Assembly (NCBI RefSeq): GCF_047511655.1
Contig: NC_133401.1
Span: forward strand, 47,449,570 to 47,513,569
Source: Castor canadensis
Lineage: Eukaryota > Chordata > Mammalia > Rodentia > Castoridae
Length of the DNA: 64,000 bases
Reading direction: 5' to 3'
Shown here piece by piece: positions 13,258-62,900 of the stretch; the stretch's first letter is position 1, and each line of letters begins with the position of its first letter. The notes beneath the pieces were generated by a model, which searched no databases, was not told the origin of the DNA, and saw only the letters and a list, made by a program, of their open reading frames with translations. Both the position numbers and the translations under genes were made by a program.

Positions 13258-13781
13258 GTAGTGTGAAATTGGAGCAGATAACACACTGGCAGCTACAAAC
13301 TGGAAAAAAAAAAATCTCCAAATACTAAAATAACTCAATTATAAAAGCACAATTTATAGTATCGCAAATCTCAGAAAATTAAACAAAAACATCAAATGTC
13401 TTTCCTTCTAGATGAGGAAGATTTTCTCCTCCCCTGCTCCTCCAAAAAGCAACTAATGATTTGAAATAAAAAAATAAACCAGTATTCACCCCAACAATGT
13501 TTAAGTAATCATGTAGCACAATGCTTTCACGCTTATAATCACACAGTTAAAAAGACTTTCCCGTAGTCACACGTGCTCTTAACACAATTGCTTTTTAGAA
13601 AACTACTGTATTAGTTAAGCTTGTTTACTCTTGCTAAGCAGTTATCAGTTTCATTTATATAGGCCACACAAATCTCATTGGCACACTTAAGAATAAGACA
13701 AAATAAGGTATTCTTTGTCTAAAAAAAATTATGGGATCATCTGTTTTCAAATAATCCCAGATACCTAATTCTTTAAAGCAA

Positions 13782-13799
13782 TTTTTTTTTTTTTTTTTT
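13782..13799. repeat. Poly-T tract
   Basis: Eighteen or so T in a row; no SINE body beside it that I can recognise. Confidence 0.9.
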
Positions 13800-14225
13800 A
13801 CTATCAGCAGTCAAAATTTTTAAATGATCACTAAGGGCTCACCTGAAGATTATCAATGCTATATAAGTGTAAATCTGTTTTAAAAGATTTGTGTCCATTT
13901 TATAAGATTCAGCTGGTACTGAAGTGCTTTAAGGAAAATAAAGATAGCCTATATACATACAGTTAATTTGCCTCAAAGAACTTCTTAGAAATACAGTATA
14001 AACATTTAAGGACCAAACCGGTCCACTGTTGTGGCTCAAACCTTAGCAAAGATTTTCTCGAAACCTAGTACAGAGATTACTGGCTCAAGACCATATCCCA
14101 GCGATTCCAGTACAAGCTCTAATCCTAAGACTCTACCACTTAAAAAAGAGCACACCTGGTTATTCATGGCTTTTAACCTCGAGCTACAATTTTGCTACAA
14201 GTCCCCCAGCTCAATCTAAGGTCAG

Positions 14226-50800
<36,575 letters not shown>

Positions 50801-50860
50801 GCGACGGAAGGGTCAACTGGAGATCCCCGGCCTGTACCTTTTCTCTCTTATTTCTCCCTA

Positions 50861-53800
50861 AGAACTGCGCGATCCAGCCGTGCCTATTCTAAAGCCCCAA
50901 CGATCAGGAAGCACTCTGCAGGTTTTGAAACCCAGCTCATAAATGCCTCCTTCGGAACGTTTGTCTTTGCTGGGTACTGGGGAAGAAACTCCAGTACAGG
51001 GGCCATAATTCCGTTTTGAGAAACTCCTGGCCCAAAAGAACCTAAGAGTGTCGATCCGAAATCGGGCAAGGGCCAAGGCTCATTTTTGGAGGGCCACAGT
51101 TTGAAGCTGAATGGAGAGGGAAACTAAACCTACAAATTAAATAGCTAATAACACTACGAAAACTCAGGGGTTTTCCTGATCCTCTCTAGAGTACCAGGAA
51201 TCGCAGAAAAGCGTATGTACAGACAGCCCTCTACTACTTACGATGGCTGGCCCTAAAGATCTTAGTAGAATCCACGCCTTGATTTTGGATCTTCCGCAGG
51301 CTTGACCAGCCTGTCCTCCGGGGTATCAAGTGCCTGGTATGCCACGAGGAGTCGCCTCGTGGTGCAGGCTAGGTGCAGGCTAGGTGTACTAAATGCGTTT
51401 TAACGTACAATGTTTTTAACTTCGTAAGGGTTTATTGGGTTGTAACCCCATCATAGGCGAAATATCGTCTGTTTTCATGTGGTACGCATACCTGAGGCAA
51501 TGCAATGTGTGGTGTTGCTTGCATCATTTTCTTCTACAAATCCTACAGATTCCCTTGAATCCAAGTGTCACCATACAACAGCAAAATAACATTTTTCCAA
51601 TTACCTGTGCACTTAAAAAGAAAAATGAAATAATAGGCTTACAGTTGTTATTTTTAAAGTCGGATTTAAGTTGCCTCGGGAGGTTCATGAAGCATTCTTA
51701 GGGAAGAGGGGTCCGTTAAGGATCAAATCAACTGAGTTACTGTATACTCGTTAGCTTTCTCTAAAAATGTACCCTATGGGTTGGTGTTATACTTAACTAT
51801 CCAAAGCTGCTTGAATGATTTATGGTACTAGTTACTACTTTTTCACATTTTGCATTTAATAAATACTACATTAATAAACATCCTACCGGTCAGAGCTGTC
51901 TTTGGTGCCTAGTCTAGAGGAGTTTTCATCCTTACTACAATTAAGATCCATCTCTCACCCCTCCCTCCAGTGCCCACAGATGATCAAAATGGAGTCATAC
52001 CACAATTTACTAGGATCAAGTATGCATTCGCTATACATGCCTGGGCAATTCTCATCAACCTCAGCTCAAGACCAGCAATATGATCCAAAGCTTGAGAAAA
52101 ACCTGCTCTGTTGGACTCATTGATTGAGAGATAGATGATAGCCCCCTAGGCAAGGAATAGGGTTGCATGAAGGACTGTGCCCATAAGATGTCTGACTTGT
52201 GCCTGACAGAATCACATCTAACTCCCATGAAAGGTCATGCCACGTTACTAGTTAAGCAATGTAAAAGCAGGATGACACAGCATACATATAAATGAATACT
52301 ATTCAGCCATTAATTAGGTAGAAACACATGAAAATATGTGTAATGCAACATTAAGTGAATATTATTCTGTGTAATGTAATCTTAAATGAGTATGTATTCT
52401 ATGACTGATGCTATTATAAAATATGTAGATTTGGGGATTATAGGTGCTTTAGAAGATTTATTCTTTAGTACTTTAAAAAAAATTTTCTTATTAATGAACC
52501 ATTAAAACCAGTACAAGAAATATTTATTTGGAATCTCTTCTGTGTACCTTAACTGTGCAACAAAAAGCAGCATGTAAAAAAAGCAACACAAGATACACTT
52601 CGTATCTCCTAGCTACTCAGTTCTGTTGGAAATTCCCTTGTCTTAAGTATTTTATTTCTAAACAGCTTGAGATCACTTAAAAAGAGTTTTAGAGAATAAC
52701 AAAATCAAAAGAATTCTTAGGATCTTTTTGATCAGTTTTCTCATTCTGCACCAATAATTGTACTATTAGAATTCAAATCCCAAAGTTTGGAATCTACACA
52801 CTTGGAATATTAACTGTTACATAAGGAGAAGTTTTTGACTACTACTCAGAAAATTTCCGAGTCATTTAGCTTACATGTATTCAGTTATAAAGGTACTCTA
52901 AGATAAAATATATAAGAAATTCCTATACTTTTCTGAATATGGTACCTTTCATACAAAGATGAGAACTAATTAAAGTTAGGGCCTAAGATTTTTATTATAT
53001 GAAGAGTTGAATTGTGTTTTCATGTATAAAAGTTCAGAAATTTAAAATGAACCCTTCTGACCAAGTGTTTGTCTAGAAATTTAAGAAATTTAAAATGTCA
53101 CCAAGAAAAATCAGTATTCTGAAGTAGTCTAAGTCAGATGATATTTCAGAACAAAGAACTTCCCTATTTTGAGGTAAACAGAAGGACAAAGGAAAACTGC
53201 ATTAGTCAGTAAGAAGTAAAAGCCACAAAAATTTTATAAATTTGTCCACAAAGTCCAGAAAGGCAGAGAGGGAACTTGGAATAGCTGAAGGAAACCAAAA
53301 GGATGGTATCAATCATACAATTAATAGGATATATGAGATGAGAGGCATATTGTTTAAATAAATTTATATTCCCTATATAAAACAAAGCATGCATCAAACA
53401 AATACAAAGTATTGATTACACAAAAATGTAAAAACTGACAAACTACCAATTTGTTAAACTTAGAAAAAATATTAAGTTGATTTCATAACTCTTAAAAAAA
53501 GACACTTTACATGTTACTCAAGCTAACTTACTCCAAGTTACAAAAGTTACAAAATTTGGTTTAAAAAAAGTCTATGATTGTCCCAAGTTATTTTGTTGTG
53601 CCATGACAAAAACAAAGTATCTTTGAAATGTTTTTGAGTATTTAATGGAGGAAAGTTTTTAACATAAACTTATTTAAGTAACTTACATTAGTAAGAGGGC
53701 AATGTACACCTTAAATACTTAGTAGAAACAAATATTGACAATGGTACACAAAACTTAATACCTCTTAATTCACCTATAACACAATAACCAATCTGACTAG

Positions 53801-53903
53801 GCTAGTGATATTTAAAGAACAAAGTTAACACTCTTTCCTTCTTTAACAAACATGCTAGCATTCTCATCAACTGAGTAACAATTCCATTATCTCATATTGT
53901 TCC
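50861..53903. other. Intergenic stretch: CCDC112 3' UTR and PGGT1B upstream flank
   Basis: No coding exon seen. Antisense AATAAA hexamers that could end CCDC112 lie at 52991-52996, 52651-52656, 52523-52528, 52457-52462 and 51431-51436; I cannot tell which is used. A short direct repeat (gtgcaggctag, twice in tandem) is at 51361-51385. An old L1 piece is at about 52280-52445. The remainder is AT-rich and looks unique. Confidence 0.6.
52280..52445 (+). mobile_element. L1 fragment
   Basis: 'aatgaatactattcagccat' is a hallmark of L1 3' sequence. Degenerate afterwards. Confidence 0.65.
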
Positions 53904-53934
53904 TTATATTCCTTGTCTCCAGGTTGGAATAGCC
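53904..53934 (-). CDS. CCDC112: CCDC112 last coding exon with stop
   Basis: Acceptor CCTTAG precedes 53934. Reads R-AIPTWRQGI and then stop TAA (53906-53904). In the same frame a second stop follows four codons later, so at most a few C-terminal residues differ from relatives. The 3' UTR follows toward lower coordinates. Confidence 0.92.
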
Positions 53935-56900
53935 CTAAGGAGAAAAAGAGAAAAGCAATCATAAAATAATAGGAAAATTAAAACAACAACAAAAACCTAT
54001 TTGATTAAATGGTAACTTAAAAATACAGAGATACTTGCTTTATAAACCTGTTGAACTAATAATGGTCGATGCATATAGAAAATTACATGAAATATTAAAC
54101 ATGCAGTTATTGAATTTCCATAAAGTGAATGAACACCCCTTCTAAATCCTTTTTACCGATGTGGGATATGTAGAAGTGGCCCAGAGCCTGTTGGTCCTAT
54201 CTTTTTGGTTCGTTCTTCCCAACCTTTTGTAGGCTTGTAAAGCCTAGAGGGATCTCGACTAACATTATTTTCAACCTGTAATCAGAAGTAAAATAGTATT
54301 AGTTAACTAATGTAAATGAGTAAGATCCTTAGTAAGAGAAACAGTTTTTAAAAAAACATACTTGATACCAGCTAAACAGTAACAAAACTGTTAACTTATT
54401 CACAATAAAGTTCTAATTGTGCTCATATAGGTAAAATAAAATTTGGACTACATCTATGTATTAATAAACTATTAGTTTATTTTCTAGCTATTATTCTGTT
54501 TCTATTTTAATTCTAAGGGAAATGAAATGCACCTAGGTCTAACAGTTATATAGCTAGACAAATCTAGGATGAGTAACCATCAGTGAGTCCTGTTATTCCA
54601 TGAAGACTTCAACTGATCTTTAGTTCTGAGTACTGCCAGTGAGATTACACAATACCCGCACCTGCCTTTGGGATAGAGCACAAGTTCATAGAGAAAGAAT
54701 GAAAAGAATGACAAGTAGACTAGAGAAAGAAGTCAGGGTGCTTATAAAATGCTAGAAATCAAACGAGAGTTGCTTAACATGTACTGTTATGCTTTCTGAT
54801 ATGTAAATAAATACGACATTTAAAGTCAATACAGAAATGGGATATAAAGAAAGTAGGTTTGATGAATCAGGATAATTGGTAGAAAGATGGTGAAAGATTG
54901 ATAAATGGGCACTAAGTTATTGCTAGATAGGAACAAGTTCTGGTGTGCTATTGTACAACAGGGTGACTACAGAGAGCAATTATGTACTTTTTATTTCAAA
55001 AAGCTAAAAGGAAGGATTTTAAACTTTTTAGTCAAAAAGAAATGTTTGAGATCAGTTTAATCTCATTTAAACATGACTCAATGTACACATCTATTATAAT
55101 ACTACATCACCGTATTAATATGTATGATTTTTACGAATTGGTTAACAAAATTAAAAGCAATATAATTGGGTATGGTGGTACATGCCTGTAATCCAGGCAA
55201 CTAGGAGATCAAGACAGAAGGATCAGGAGTTCAAGGCCCAACTGGACTACAAAGCAAGACCCCTGTCTCAAAAATGACCAAAAATCTCAGCACAGATTAC
55301 CTTTTCTTTTAATTTTACAAGTTTTCTTTGTTTTTCTGCCTTTTCATCTTCCTTTGCCTGTCTATCTAGTATTTTCAATTCAAGTTTATGCAAATCCTAA
55401 AAGATACCAATAAAAAAGGTTACATTAATAAAACAAAATTAACTAGAATTTTCTTCAAAGTTGAGTTGTTTGCAAATAAAATTACCTTTCAATATTGACT
55501 TTTTCCAACAAATATTTAACACATGCACATCCTTCTGGGTCACTTTCTTTTAGTGTCACTTGCTTTACTTAAAGGCTCAATGAAAAACTTTTAATAGGTA
55601 AGGTAAGCCCATTTTCACTTATCAATACAAATACAGCTAGTTTTAGATCTCTCATTTTGCATTTTCTGTCTCACTGATTTTTTTTAAGTCTTTTATTATA
55701 TAGCCTGCTTACCTTTTGGGGAGAGGAGGCATGGGATCTTTTGTTATTCAGTAACACTTTTATATAGGAACTGAAATAAATGATCTAAAATTTCCCCTCT
55801 TAATGTATTTTTGCCTACTAGTTTTCTTCATAGCTCCTTTGTTTTATGAATTTTGCTGCTGTGTAATTTGGTGTACATAACAATTCATAACACATATCCA
55901 TAGCAGTCTTCTTATGTGACTCATTTTGCATTTTCAAGTACCCTTTGTTCTCTCATATGTGTGGAAGCTAGACCTATAAGTTAGATGTATATATAGAAAT
56001 ATATGATCACATTTATACACACACACACATATATATATAGTGAGAGAGAGAGAACAAAATTGTATTAGTGAATCTGTCTTAGGGGCCAATGGAAGGTGAG
56101 AGAGAGAAAGAAAATGTTACAGAATGAAAAATATTGAAAAAACCTGTTTATATATGAATATAATATAATGTATTGTATAGTAAGCTCTCAAATGAGGAGC
56201 ATGGTGATAGAGAATGAATAAGTAATGGGGGGGTTTAATTTGATTAAAGCACAATACACACAGACCTGAAGTACTAAGGTGATACCCACTTGATTATCAA
56301 TATGCATTTAATCCAAAAACAATGAAGGGCAGTAGGGAAAAATAAATCTTTTCTGGGGGTGTATGCCAGTAGAAGGGAGTGGGCACAAGGAAAGGGTGAA
56401 GGAGGGTATATATGGTGGATATATTTTATATCTCTCTATGAAAATAGAAGAATGAAACCCATTACAACTGTTCTAAAAAGGGGAGGAGGGGGGAAGAGGG
56501 AGAACAATGGAAGTTACATAAGTTCAACTAAGATGCATTGTGAGCACATATGTAATTATCACAATGTATCCCGCATATGAGTATTATATGCTAATAAAAT
56601 CATTTAAAAACAAAGTCAATACATCAGTAATAAAAAAAAAGTAGCTTTTGTCTTTTTAGACCTTTCCAGCCTCATCTCCTGCCCATTCCCATTTCATCTC
56701 CCCCTAGATTCCCTAAGAATATTGAAGTGTTTATAGTTTTTCCCACAAACCATGCTGTTATACTCCTCCACACCACTATTCATGCTGTTCCTTCTACCAG
56801 GAAAGAACTCTCCTTTCCCTCCCCTTTCTCCCATCAAGACTCAACTCAAGCATCACCTTCCCTCCAACACTCAAGGATGTCGCAACATCTGCTCTTTATC

Positions 56901-59900
56901 TCTACCTCCTAAAATCCATTGCATCCACACTTGAGTCACTACAGTACTCACCACTTCATACTGAAATCTCCTACTTGCACACATCCTTGCCACTGGATTA
57001 TAACCTACTAGAAATAAGGGAGCGAGGCTTACTCATTTTGATATTAATACTATGCACAGGTCTGATATATAAGATACTCTCAGTTAACTTTTGCTGAACC
57101 GAATCTGGAAGTAATACCTCCACGTACAGCATTTAGAAATTATTCAGGGGGTTGGGTGTGTGACTCATGTGGTAGAGCACCTGCCCAACAAGCACAAGGC
57201 CCTGAGTTCAAACCATAGTACCACAAAAAAATTCTTCAGGAAGTACATTTACTCACTCTTTCTTGAAACCTGGAAATTTCGTCAGCAGCAGTTTTCCTTT
57301 TTTCTGCCTTTTCTGCTTTTTCTCTCATCTCCTTTTCAAGCCTCAAATATTCTTCCTGTTCTTTCTTCTGCTGGGTGTAACTTTCTAGTAGTAATTTTAG
57401 TTTAAACTGGCGCTGGCGTTCCTTTTGCTGCTTTTTCTCTTTTTCTTCGTCGTCTTTTAACTGGGAAGCATATTTCATTGATATTTCTATACTTTTCTGT
57501 TTTTTCCAAGCTTCAACTGCCAATTTCTGCTTTCTTCTTTGTTCCTCTTTTTGCTTCTGCTTATCTTCTGGCTTATTATGAGAAATGGTAGGTATACTGT
57601 CTGCCTTTTCTTTTGACTTGAAAATTTCCTCTTTTTTTTGGAGTTTCTTTGTTTTCCAATTCTGGATAGACTAAATGATTATGAAAAAAGATAGCAAGAC
57701 AAAAGTGTTTTTAAATAACCTGAATATTTTAAAATCCAACCTCAACTCTATCTTTCTGGAAAGAATAGTATTGCAAGATGCTTGATGCTTAGGTTTTTGT
57801 TTTGTTTTGAACCAATGTAATTTTTAAAAATTACTGTATCTTTTAAAACTCTGAATAATGTGTTATTCTTTTGGCCTTCTTCTTCCTCTCTCATTCCTCA
57901 AGCTCACAAGGACTGCACCATATGAAGTATCCTCCTCCTGTTACCTGCTTTGTTTTCACAGGCAATGTCCCTTTCCTCTAATCATCTCACTTTTGCTTCC
58001 AAATTCTAAGTCTAGAATCTAGGTTTCTGAATAACCTTTCTCTGGTCAAGTATTAGAAGAGGACTTAAAAGTGGAGTGGTTAAGAGCATGAGTCCTGAAA
58101 CCAGACTATTTGGGACAAAACCCTGGCTTTGCCATTTGTTAGGTGTGACCTTGGATGAGTCACTAAATTTTTCTCTCTTCATTTGCTCATCTCTGAAGTG
58201 GTAGATAGTCTTTCATCCACAGGGCTGTCATGAAGACTAGATGAGTCAGTGTGTGGCACACAGTACTTCGTAAGTGTAAAAACAAACATAAAGAATGACG
58301 GCTCAATAACTGTAGTGTGGGCGTGTAAAGATTATTTAAAATCCTAGCAGCCTTCTCTGTACCACTGTGGATGTATCTACTGCTTTACTTTCCCCCAAGT
58401 CAGGAAACTGTTTCCTCATCTTTCCTTATGGTCTATTATTCATTCCTTCAATAAATCTACATGGAACATATATTACATGGAAGGTAGTATGATGGGTTCC
58501 CTAAGAGAATAAGCAATACCAAATGCCATCTAGTACAGTGCTACTCAAAGTGCCAGTCCTCAAAAGCCTCAGAAACTCATGCTTCCTTTAATGAGAACGT
58601 TTTCTATGGAAAAAGTCAACAGAGGTGAACTGCACTTTCTGGGTTGTTGATGCTCAAGCAGTCACCTTATCTTACTGCAGATCAATAGCAGACTGCAAAC
58701 CAATATTCAGTCTACAGACCAGTGTAAGCAACACTGTTCTAGGTGAGATGTGACATAGGCAAGTCATAGCACATGGTAAAAAGGAAATAAACAGTGTTAG
58801 TGGAAGCCTGAGAGTGGCTACTTATATTTGGGTGGCAAGAAAAGGGAGCATCTGATCTGATCAGACTTTTATAACTGTGAAGTAGAAGGGGAAAGAAAGA
58901 AAGAGGCACATAAACTAAGAGCAAGATGCTCACGGGTACTTAGAAAGTTCACGGCATATCTGAGGTTAATATGAAATATACCTTTGTTTATATGAAATGC
59001 AGGATATATTAAAGGAAGTGGGGGGATAAAAACTTCTTAATCTCCATAGATTTAAACTGCATTCCTGACACTTGCCCAGGACTTCCCTCTCCCCCTCCAA
59101 CATGTCCTACTTCAAATAAATTGTACCTCTGCTTCACACTCTTGTCTGCCTCAGTGCTACATTCAATCAACTGTCAAATACCAGGAAACAGAGTGGTTGG
59201 CACAAGAGAAATAGGGAATGGGGTGGTTTTATTATAAGAACACTCTTTTCTTAGAGAGGAAGTCTCAAATGTTAGCTTGTAACAAAAACCCAAGAAGGTT
59301 TGGTAAAGCAAGGATTATGGGTCCCACCCCAGAGTTCTGTTAGGTCTGAGGTTGGGGCCTGGTGAATTATCACCAGTTCCCAGGTGATGCTGACTTTGTT
59401 GCTTTTCAGACCACTCTGAGAATGACTCCATGTTTTCAGTATCCTACAATAAAAGCCCAAATAATTCTTAATAATTTATTCTTTAAAAATGACTTATATT
59501 TCAACAAGGCAGAGCAGCTCATGCTTGCAATCCTGGTTATTTAGAAGGCAGAGATCAGGAGGCTTAAGGTGTAAGGCCTGCCTGGCAAAAAGTTAGCAAG
59601 ACCCTCCCCCCATCTCAATTAATAAAAAGTTGGGTGCAGTGGCATATGCCTATGATCCCAGACACAAGGGAGGTGTAACTAGGAGGATCGTGCTCCAGGC
59701 AAGCTGGGCATAAATGCAAGACCCTATTTAAAAAATAGTTAAAGCACAAAGGGCTGGAGGGGCATGGCTCAAGTGGTAAAGCACCTGCCTAGCACTTGCA
59801 AGGCCCTAAGTTCAACACCTAGTACCAGAAACAAAACAAAACAAAAACATGCATGCTTCAAAAATATTTTTAGAACTCCCCAAATCTCTGTACATTCAAC

Positions 59901-62900
59901 TTATTTGGGGAGGGCCCACGAGAACAACAAAACCCTGCTACTTCTCTAGAACTTTAAAAATGGAATCTTTAAAGGTTTCTTTAATGCCCCCTAGGCACGT
60001 TGCCTATTGAACAGACATGTATTTCTTGTTAAACCATGCAAATTAAAGTTCATCACAGCTTAAATATAAAAAAAAAAAAAAAAAAAACAAAAAACCTCAA
60101 GACTTTTGGGTAATCTGTTATCCCATGATTCTCAAGCTGGGTAGATTAGGTAATGTCACAGATATTTTTTAATGGGTCAGGGGAGACACTGGAGAGTGAA
60201 CCCAGAGCCTTGTGCATGGTAGGTAAGCACTCACCTGCTAAGCTACATTCCCAGACACTGGAGACATTTTTAATGATCACAGTTAAGAGAGTGCTACAAG
60301 CTGGATGACAGAGATGCTTCTAACTGTTCCACAATGCAGAGGACTACCCACATAAACAAAGAACCACTCAGCCCCAAAACATCATGGTGCCACGGTTGAG
60401 AAACCAAAGCCAGATTAATATTTTGGGAAAACAGAACTTTGGGATATTTGCTATAATCAAGGATTACTTTTTTCTTCTGGGGCAGGCAAATTTTTCAGTC
60501 TTTAAAATAAGCAATGAGGTTAAAGTTGAAAAATCTCAAAGACACTTTTAATAATTGAAGTGATTTCTTCTATTGCCTCTTGATCTTTACATCCAAAATA
60601 ATGTGGTCTTTGCTGTAAGGTGATGTCTGTTAAGTCTGAGTGGATCTGAATTCCCCACGGTTCTGGGAGGTAGACACAGAGGGTCTGCTCACACAGTCAA
60701 AAGCTCTATGGCCCATTGTGTAGAAACAATTGACCTGGAGGGCATCAACTACAGATCCATTACTTGGGTAAAATTACTTAACTTCCCAACCCTCAGTTCC
60801 ATATTCTCTGAGATGGGGTTGCTGCAAAGGCCATCAACTGTTAGGAGTGTAGCACAGTGCCTACGACACAAAAACATATAATGAATAATTATTACCTCTT
60901 TTTTTCTTTCTTCTAGAGCCAGAAATTTCTGATACCATTTCTCATGTTGTTGAACTTCATCCTGTGTCCTTCCTGGAAGGTGTTCTAGAAGTTCTCCAAC
61001 AAATGCTGGCTTCCCTTTGTGTTTGTTTCGCACTTTTACGAAGTTCTGGTGATCGTAATCATCCCAGCCCCCTTGCCGCCCTCCTGTTTGCTGAAGGAAT
61101 TTTTCAAATTCTACCACTTCCTCAGGAAGAGAACTCGGGGTGACTGTGCCTACAAGAACTTTGCTTGAGACTGCTCTGAAAGCTTTCTCTGTTTCTGAGT
61201 TACCCAAAGCCCAAGTGTCGATTTTTCTTGAGATGGCATTCAACTCATTATTAGTTGTTTTCTCTTCTTTAATAAGCTCTTCATATCTAAAATTAAGAAA
61301 AATAAAATCTGAATAAGAACAGACCAACCAACCCATATTTTCTCAAATTTTATTATTCTTGACTCTTCACATTGTCTCCCCTGCTGACATTACTAACATT
61401 TATAAATCCAAGCCTGAAAGAGGTTTACTTCCTCAGAGATAAAAAACAATCTTTCGGATTCTTATTTAGGATTTTTCTAGTATCCAAATATGAATGAAAA
61501 TTCACAGGGGGAGAAATGACCCAAGCATTGTATGCACATATGAATAATAAAACAATAAAAATTAAAAAAAAAAAAAAAAAAAGAAAATTCACTTTAAAGC
61601 CATCCAACCCTAAGACAAAAGACAGGTGTTATATTGCTTTTGTGTAAGATTCATAATAAGGTTGAACGCAATAGCCTGTTAGTGAGTTGTTAAAAAATAA
61701 GGGTCAATGATCTTATTTTAAAACATACATCAGTCTCTGCTCTTCTTTAAAAGTATTGATTGCATTTTCAATTTCTTCCATCGTTTCTCTGAGCTTTTCA
61801 ACAACTGTAAGAAAAAAAGGCCAAGAAAAAATTATTTTTCTGTCATATTTTAGTATGGCTAAATTAAAATTAAGAAAAAAACCACAGAATGTTCCCCTAA
61901 CTTAAAAACATTTCTTAGCCTAAGGAATCAGAAAAACTCTGCCTAAATTTTTATGATGGCATTTTTTTCTGATTACAGATTTTTTTCTATGTACCCATAT
62001 CATTAAATATCATAACTAGTATTACTTTTAACAGCAACAAAAACATGATTTCATCCTTAACATACTTCTGTTTGACTGACAATTCTTATCTATAAAAAAA
62101 CTATCACTACCACTCTTTTCCAATGGTTCCATATGGTATTCCATGGTTTAAAACAATCCTAATTCATTTAATCAATTCTGCAACTGATAAACCTTTAAAT
62201 ATGCAGATTACTATAATAAAAATCTTTGCATATATATTGTAGCATGCTAACTTAAGTTTTTTTAGAGAATAACTGACAAAACTTGAAATGTCTACATTAA
62301 AAAAGTATGTCCATTTACAGTATGCTGGATACATCATATTGTTCTTCAAGGAGGTGCTACCAACTCACAGCTCCTGAGCGCTCCTGCCCATATACTTTTA
62401 ACCATTTCCAAAAGGAAAAGAGAAAATTTACCATAGGTCTAATTGACATTTGTGTGATCATTAGTAAGCTCGAGCATTTTTCATACATTTTGTATTTCTT
62501 TTGCTACACTGTGCACCTTATAATGTTTGCCCATTTTTTATTAGGTTGTTTATCTTGATTGCTCTAATTTGTAGGCATTCTACATATTTTATGGACATTA
62601 GCTTTTTAAATTTTTTGGTGGTACTGGGGTTTGAACTCACAGCCTCATGCTTGCTAGGCAGGTGCTCTATTGATTGTAGTTTCTAAAGATTTGGTAGCAG
62701 TTTAAAGGTTGAAGAAAAAAAAAAAAAAACCCTACATCAATATTAGGTTCTACAGTTCTCCAATATTTTCTTATTAATCCCTGATCAATAAAGTAGGGTT
62801 TAGCTCTATTAACACCAAGTTAAAAAACAGACATATTTCTTCTTAGAAAAGTGTAAATTTTTTTAACAGACCATAGAAAACAGTAACAGTGAGAAAGCAT

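Larger units (their letters stand above)
1..14225. other. Downstream flank and 3' UTR side of PGGT1B, gene-poor
   Basis: No exon of a recognisable gene on either strand. It is mostly relics of L1, with MIR, SINE copies and one small DNA transposon, each listed apart. The first part next to 14225 must be PGGT1B 3' UTR; 13260-14225 is AT-rich and looks repeat-poor. I see nothing I can name at 1-260, 306-600, 3300-4080, 4900-6600, 10700-11260 or 11455-12250. Confidence 0.6.

Noticed and set aside
59764-59949. Open frame starting MAQVVKHLPSTCKALSS
   Set aside because: It is the tRNA-derived SINE read through; the same peptide start appears at several other SINE copies (such as 57160 and 18212).
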